64,000 bases of DNA. It comes from an uncultured Actinomycetes bacterium. Lineage in GTDB: Bacteria > Actinomycetota > Acidimicrobiia > Acidimicrobiales > RAAP-2. Shown one piece after another: positions 60,665 through 64,000 of this stretch. The notes under the pieces are model-generated. The model was given only the letters and a program-made list of their open reading frames with translations. It did no database searches and was not told the origin of the DNA. Numbering within the stretch: the first letter of the stretch is position 1; each line of letters starts with the position of its first letter. Location of the stretch: contig CAIKAC010000023.1 in the NCBI GenBank assembly GCA_903825305.1, positions 237,717-301,716 on the forward strand. The letters run 5' to 3'. The position numbers and the translations under genes are program-made.

Positions 60665-63136
60665 CTAGCGGAGAATGTTTCCTTCTCTGAGTTTCTCGAT
60701 GTGTTCGTCTTCATAACCCAAGATGTCACGCAAGATCACCTCATTGTCTCGGCCAAAAGTGGGCGCACATCGCGTGATGCGAGCTGGCGTTCTCGAGAAG
60801 ATGAAGCGCGAATTTTCTACCGTGGTAGTTCCATGAATCGGGTGATCAATTTCCACGAAATGCTTCCGATGCTTCAATTGTTCGTCGTCAAGCATGTCCA
60901 AACTCGAAAGCGCCACCTGAGCCGGGATCCCACGCTGCTGCAGAAGTGTTTCTGCTTCAAAGACATCTTGATCGTGTAGCCAAGTGCGGATGGCTTCATC
61001 AATAACTGCTTCATGGTCGCGCCGGCCCTCAAGCGTTTCAAAACGGCGATCAACATCGAGTCCAAGCAGCTTGGCAAATTCACCCCACTGTTGGTCAGTC
61101 TCAATCGCAATGGCAAGCCACCGGCTATTGCCCTCGGTGCCGAGGCGGCCGGAGTAGACACTGTGGGGTGCAAATACTCGATCTGCGTTACCTCGGCGTT
61201 GCGCCACCTCTCCAGTGAGCGCACACTCGGATATCTCAGCCGCGATGAACTGCAGCGCTGCTTCTACTTGGGCGAGGTCAATGTGAGCCGCGTTGCCCTC
61301 GCGGTCTCGACGCTCGAGCGCCGCCATCACCATGACCAGGCCAAAGCGAGGTCCTACGTAGTCGGTGTAGGGCCCAAAGGGGCCAAGTGGCGGCCGTTCG
61401 GGCCATCCCACAATTTGCTGGAATCCCGAAATCGCGGCGCCCATGTTGCCGTATCCGGCGAAGTTGGCGAGAGGGCCGAACTGACCCATGAGCGACGTTG
61501 ACAGCATGATGATCTTGGGGTTGATCTTGGTGAGTTCATCGAAACTCAAGCCCCAACGATCCATCACCCCTGGCGAAAAGGACTCAATCACGACATCGGC
61601 CCACGCCACGAGGTCGCGAACGACGTCACGACCTTCTTGCGTAGATAAATCAAGCGTCATACCGAGCTTGTTGGTATTGCAGTTGGAGTAACTCGCAGAG
61701 TTCTCCGGACCTTGTACTCCCCCCACAAACGGTCCTACCAGTCGATTGGTTTCCACTCGCCACGAGGATTCGGCTCGAACAACGGTTGCTCCATAGTCAG
61801 CCAGCACTCGTCCAATGGCGGGCCCGGCTACCACCCAAGACAGATCGGCAACCTTGAGGCCCTCAAGAGCCGGCAGCTCAGTGGCTTCATGGCTTCGCCG
61901 TGGGGTGATGGACAGATCGTCAAGTAATGCAACACCTTCATTAAGCGCAGGGGCCGGGCCTCGCTCGCCAACCGGCTCACCATCAAGGTAGGCAAAGGAA
62001 CCAGGCATGGTCAGGGTTAGACCTGCACTGGTCGTGACCGTTTGGAAGAATTGCCGTGCCTCGAGGTGCTCAGAATTTAGAAGGTCTTGGGTTGTAGCAA
62101 TCGGTGCCAACAGGATCTTTCGCTCGACGGCCGCGGCCATGAGCTGCTCTTTGGTGTGCGCAGCAAAGAATGCAGCCACTTGAGTCCGGGCTCGCTCGAG
62201 ATCATCAAAGCTCACCGTTCCCGCTTTGTAGAGATCGGGGACCTCCACCCAATCAAGCGCCGAGAGGTCCTCGTCGATGGCACCTTCCTCTTTAAGCCAA
62301 GCCATCAAGTTATTGGTAAAGCGCCCAGCTGCTGGCCCTAATGACAAGTGCAATTCAACGAAGCCATCGAGCACTTTCCACTTAGTCCGACGAGAGGCCG
62401 AACCACTGCCCGAGAGGTCAAGGCGCTTGCGGCGTTCCTCTTCCTCAGGAGTTCCCTCAACCGGATAGGTGGCTCTATCGCCAACCGCGGCCGAGAGGAC
62501 GGCCGATAACGTCGCCATGGCAGCTGATGCTTGTGCTGAGACGTCTACGAACTGCCCAACACCATCTCGCAAGCGTGCGCGGTGGGCGATCATGGCGGCT
62601 GCTGCGCCATCGGCTGCTGCGTGAGACCATGCTTGAGGAATAGAAATTCTGACCGGTGGCAAGTCCTCGTCGCGATTAAAAAACAGAGGCCCACCCGATG
62701 CCCAGCAGGTCAGTTCACTTGCAGCCCAGTCGGCTTTAGGGCCGGAGGCACCATAGGGAGTAATGGAGACAAAAACCGCCCACGGGTTACTCTTCGCCAC
62801 CGATTCAAAATCGAGATTGCGAGCTGCCAGCCACGATTGGCTCTGCGTCGAAAACACAAAATCAGCAGTATCAAGAAGCGCTCGCAGCGTTTCAACTTCT
62901 GCTGGATTATCGGCATCGAGTTCGACACTTCGTTTGTTGGAGCCCAGAAATTCAAAGGGCAGCGACGCGTGGTTTCCCTGGGAATCTTCAATCAACGGTG
63001 AGGCATGTCGGGCACTACTGCCACCAGCGGGTTCAACCAATATGACGGTTGCGCCGAGGTCGGCCAAAATGCGGCTTGCCAGCATTCCGCGCGAATCGCA
63101 AAGATCCACGACCCGGTAGCCACTAAGCAATCCCAC
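60665..63136 (-). CDS. Double-length CaiB/BaiF (type III) CoA-transferase
   Basis: 823 residues from a GTG with AGGGGGGAA upstream. Two CoA-transferase domains (about 1-400 and 424-823). The first half (YRVVDLCDSRGMLASRILADLGATVILVEP, SITPYGASGP) lacks the catalytic Asp: the region reads ISIPQAWSHAAADG. The second half (LKVADLSWVVAGPAIGRVLADYG, ESFSPGVMDRWGL) has Asp592 in GPYTDYVGPRFG. It is related to but distinct from the fused protein at 26.6-29.0 kb. First gene of the operon leading into the MaoC/Ltp2/DUF35 module. Confidence 0.9.
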   Translation of the reverse strand: MGLLSGYRVVDLCDSRGMLASRILADLGATVILVEPAGGSSARHASPLIEDSQGNHASLPFEFLGSNKRSVELDADNPAEVETLRALLDTADFVFSTQSQSWLAARNLDFESVAKSNPWAVFVSITPYGASGPKADWAASELTCWASGGPLFFNRDEDLPPVRISIPQAWSHAAADGAAAAMIAHRARLRDGVGQFVDVSAQASAAMATLSAVLSAAVGDRATYPVEGTPEEEERRKRLDLSGSGSASRRTKWKVLDGFVELHLSLGPAAGRFTNNLMAWLKEEGAIDEDLSALDWVEVPDLYKAGTVSFDDLERARTQVAAFFAAHTKEQLMAAAVERKILLAPIATTQDLLNSEHLEARQFFQTVTTSAGLTLTMPGSFAYLDGEPVGERGPAPALNEGVALLDDLSITPRRSHEATELPALEGLKVADLSWVVAGPAIGRVLADYGATVVRAESSWRVETNRLVGPFVGGVQGPENSASYSNCNTNKLGMTLDLSTQEGRDVVRDLVAWADVVIESFSPGVMDRWGLSFDELTKINPKIIMLSTSLMGQFGPLANFAGYGNMGAAISGFQQIVGWPERPPLGPFGPYTDYVGPRFGLVMVMAALERRDREGNAAHIDLAQVEAALQFIAAEISECALTGEVAQRRGNADRVFAPHSVYSGRLGTEGNSRWLAIAIETDQQWGEFAKLLGLDVDRRFETLEGRRDHEAVIDEAIRTWLHDQDVFEAETLLQQRGIPAQVALSSLDMLDDEQLKHRKHFVEIDHPIHGTTTVENSRFIFSRTPARITRCAPTFGRDNEVILRDILGYEDEHIEKLREGNILR

Positions 63137-63202
63137 ATTCCCCCCTGATTGAATTCCTGTTCATGATTTAGGGTAGCCGCAATTGATGCCCAGAAATGAC
63201 CA

Positions 63203-63241
63203 ACGGGGTGTCGAGGTGCGTATTGCACCCCGACACCCCGT
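63203..63241 (-). terminator. Terminator hairpin of the substrate-binding protein gene
   Basis: Stem of 11 base pairs (ACGGGGTGTCG/CGACACCCCGT) extended after one mismatch by GGTGC/GCACC, loop GTATT, 55 bases after the stop on the minus strand. The following sequence (TGGTCATTTC) is only weakly T-rich. Confidence 0.6.
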
Positions 63242-63260
63242 GTCGGTCGTCGTTCCTCGC

Positions 63261-63282
63261 GCTCGCTAGTTACCTAGCGAGC
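63261..63282. repeat. Perfect inverted repeat between stop and terminator
   Basis: GCTCGCTAG/CTAGCGAGC, nine base pairs with loop TTAC, 13 bases after the stop of the substrate-binding protein gene. It forms a double hairpin with the terminator and may stabilise the mRNA 3' end. Confidence 0.5.
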
Positions 63283-63295
63283 AACAACTCGGAAG

Positions 63296-64000
63296 TTACT
63301 TCCAGAGTCCCGCGAAGAAGCTGTAGGCGTTTGCCTCGATCGGGAATACACCCGTACCGGCCAGCATCATCGGGGGAACGTTGCTCTTGACGTAAACCCA
63401 CGTAGGCGTGCTCACCGAAGGGGTGATCTTCATGCCGACGGAAGCCTGGGCAAGTGCGTTCATCATGTAGCCGAAGTAGCCGACGAAGTCGAATGACGTC
63501 GTGCCGTACTGCTGGCCGTTGTAGATGTATTGACCGTTGGTGACGGTTCCACCCTCACCGATGATCTGAACGCGGTGCTGGAGACCAGCAGCGGTCAGAG
63601 CTTCAGGCAGACCAGCAGCAAGACCGTCGGTTGAAAGGTCAACCTCGGTGATGTCGGTGTGAGCCTGGAGGTACGAGATCATCGCCTGGATCTGAGTTGA
63701 CGGCGAAGCGTAGTTGTACGCCAAGACGTTCAGGTGGCTGTGAGGAGCGATGTGGCTCAGCGTGCGGGCCAGAACTGGCTCAACAGCACCGAGGATGGCG
63801 TAAGCGCCGTTGTTCCAGTACACAACGTGAGGAGCACCGTTGCTAGAAGCAGCGACGTCCATCTCGGCCATTGCAACACCGACCTTGCCGGACTGAGCTG
63901 CGTTACCGATGTCGTACACCAAACCACTGTTGCCAGAGACGACGGGGTCGGTCGAGCAGCAGGTGATGAACTTGATGCCAGCGGCCTTACCAGCTGCGTA
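63296..64000 (-). CDS. Sugar-type ABC substrate-binding protein, C-terminal part
   Basis: The gene runs off the right edge; about 234 C-terminal residues are visible, with the frame open to base 64000. The fragment GNSGLVYDIGNAAQSGKVGVAMAEM, then ILGAVEPVLARTLSHIAPHS, QAMISYLQAHTDITEVDLSTDGLAAGLPEAL and RVQIIGEGGT, resembles the two-lobed periplasmic-binding fold of the RbsB-like class. Signal peptide and N-terminal lobe are outside the window. Upstream genes, probably ABC components, are not visible. It could supply the substrate for the adjacent catabolic region. Confidence 0.75.
   Translation of the reverse strand, partial: YAAGKAAGIKFITCCSTDPVVSGNSGLVYDIGNAAQSGKVGVAMAEMDVAASSNGAPHVVYWNNGAYAILGAVEPVLARTLSHIAPHSHLNVLAYNYASPSTQIQAMISYLQAHTDITEVDLSTDGLAAGLPEALTAAGLQHRVQIIGEGGTVTNGQYIYNGQQYGTTSFDFVGYFGYMMNALAQASVGMKITPSVSTPTWVYVKSNVPPMMLAGTGVFPIEANAYSFFAGLWK

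Noticed and set aside
17077..63136. Assignment of the region to cholesterol degradation.
   Set aside because: Ltp/DUF35/MaoC and P450 genes are suggestive, but no KstD, KshAB, HsaA-D or kstR-type site was seen, so naming the substrate would go beyond the evidence.
1..64000. Mobile elements, integrases, CRISPR arrays, prophage genes and rRNA.
   Set aside because: None seen on either strand; gene order and ribosome binding sites look uniform, giving no sign of recent insertion. The four tRNAs show no adjacent integrase or duplicated 3' end.

Overview
The window looks like a chromosomal segment of an actinomycete-type (Actinomycetota) bacterium. My best guess is an uncultured Acidimicrobiia-like lineage, but this is an inference from gene content. 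It rests on a clpX-clpP-tig block next to folC, a DinB/maleylpyruvate-isomerase-like protein of the mycothiol-associated group, a DUF5679 mini-protein, two mycofactocin-type SDRs, two F420-type LLM oxidoreductases, an IdeR-like iron box, and many GTG starts with GGAGG/GGGGG ribosome binding sites. No mobile element, CRISPR array, rRNA or prophage was seen. Coding density is high, and no gene-free stretch exceeds 300 bases.

Left part (1-17 kb): housekeeping genes. These are the folC N-terminus, clpX, clpP and tig; four tRNAs (Pro-TGG, Arg-TCT, His-GTG, Lys-CTT); an FTR1 iron permease under a putative iron box; two aldehyde dehydrogenases (one is the CoA-acylating methylmalonate-semialdehyde type); surE; an aldo/keto reductase; a histidine kinase/response regulator pair; and a group of small envelope proteins around an L,D-transpeptidase.

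Right part (17-63 kb): about 46 kb of almost uninterrupted catabolic genes acting on CoA thioesters, mostly on the minus strand and very often joined by ATGA, GTGA, TAATG or TAG/ATG junctions. It contains three cytochromes P450 and a one-cluster ferredoxin, one acyl-CoA synthetase, four CaiB/BaiF CoA-transferase genes (two are fused double-length proteins), two ACAD10/11-type kinases, two acyl-CoA dehydrogenases, four SCP2-thiolase/Ltp-like proteins with four DUF35 partners, two MaoC-like hydratase subunits, two crotonases, seven SDRs, two amidohydrolase_2 proteins and one amidohydrolase_3 protein, three NTF2-like proteins, two LLM enzymes, two FCD-type GntR regulators and two desulforedoxin-like mini-proteins. 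The window ends in a sugar-type substrate-binding protein that runs off the right edge.

The logic suggests oxidation of an alicyclic, terpenoid or steroid-like carbon skeleton. P450s and SDRs introduce and oxidise hydroxyls. A ligase or CoA-transferases activate acids. A kinase plus an ACAD11-like enzyme would remove a hydroxyl as phosphate. MaoC, DUF35 and Ltp2-like proteins would hydrate and cleave by retro-aldol chemistry. No ring-cleavage dioxygenase or KstD-like gene is present, so the substrate remains unknown. The strongest candidates for new biology are the split ACAD11-like kinase/dehydrogenase pair (36.6-39.0 kb), the four-gene hydratase-aldolase module (58.0-60.6 kb), and the double-length CoA-transferases in which only one half keeps the catalytic aspartate.
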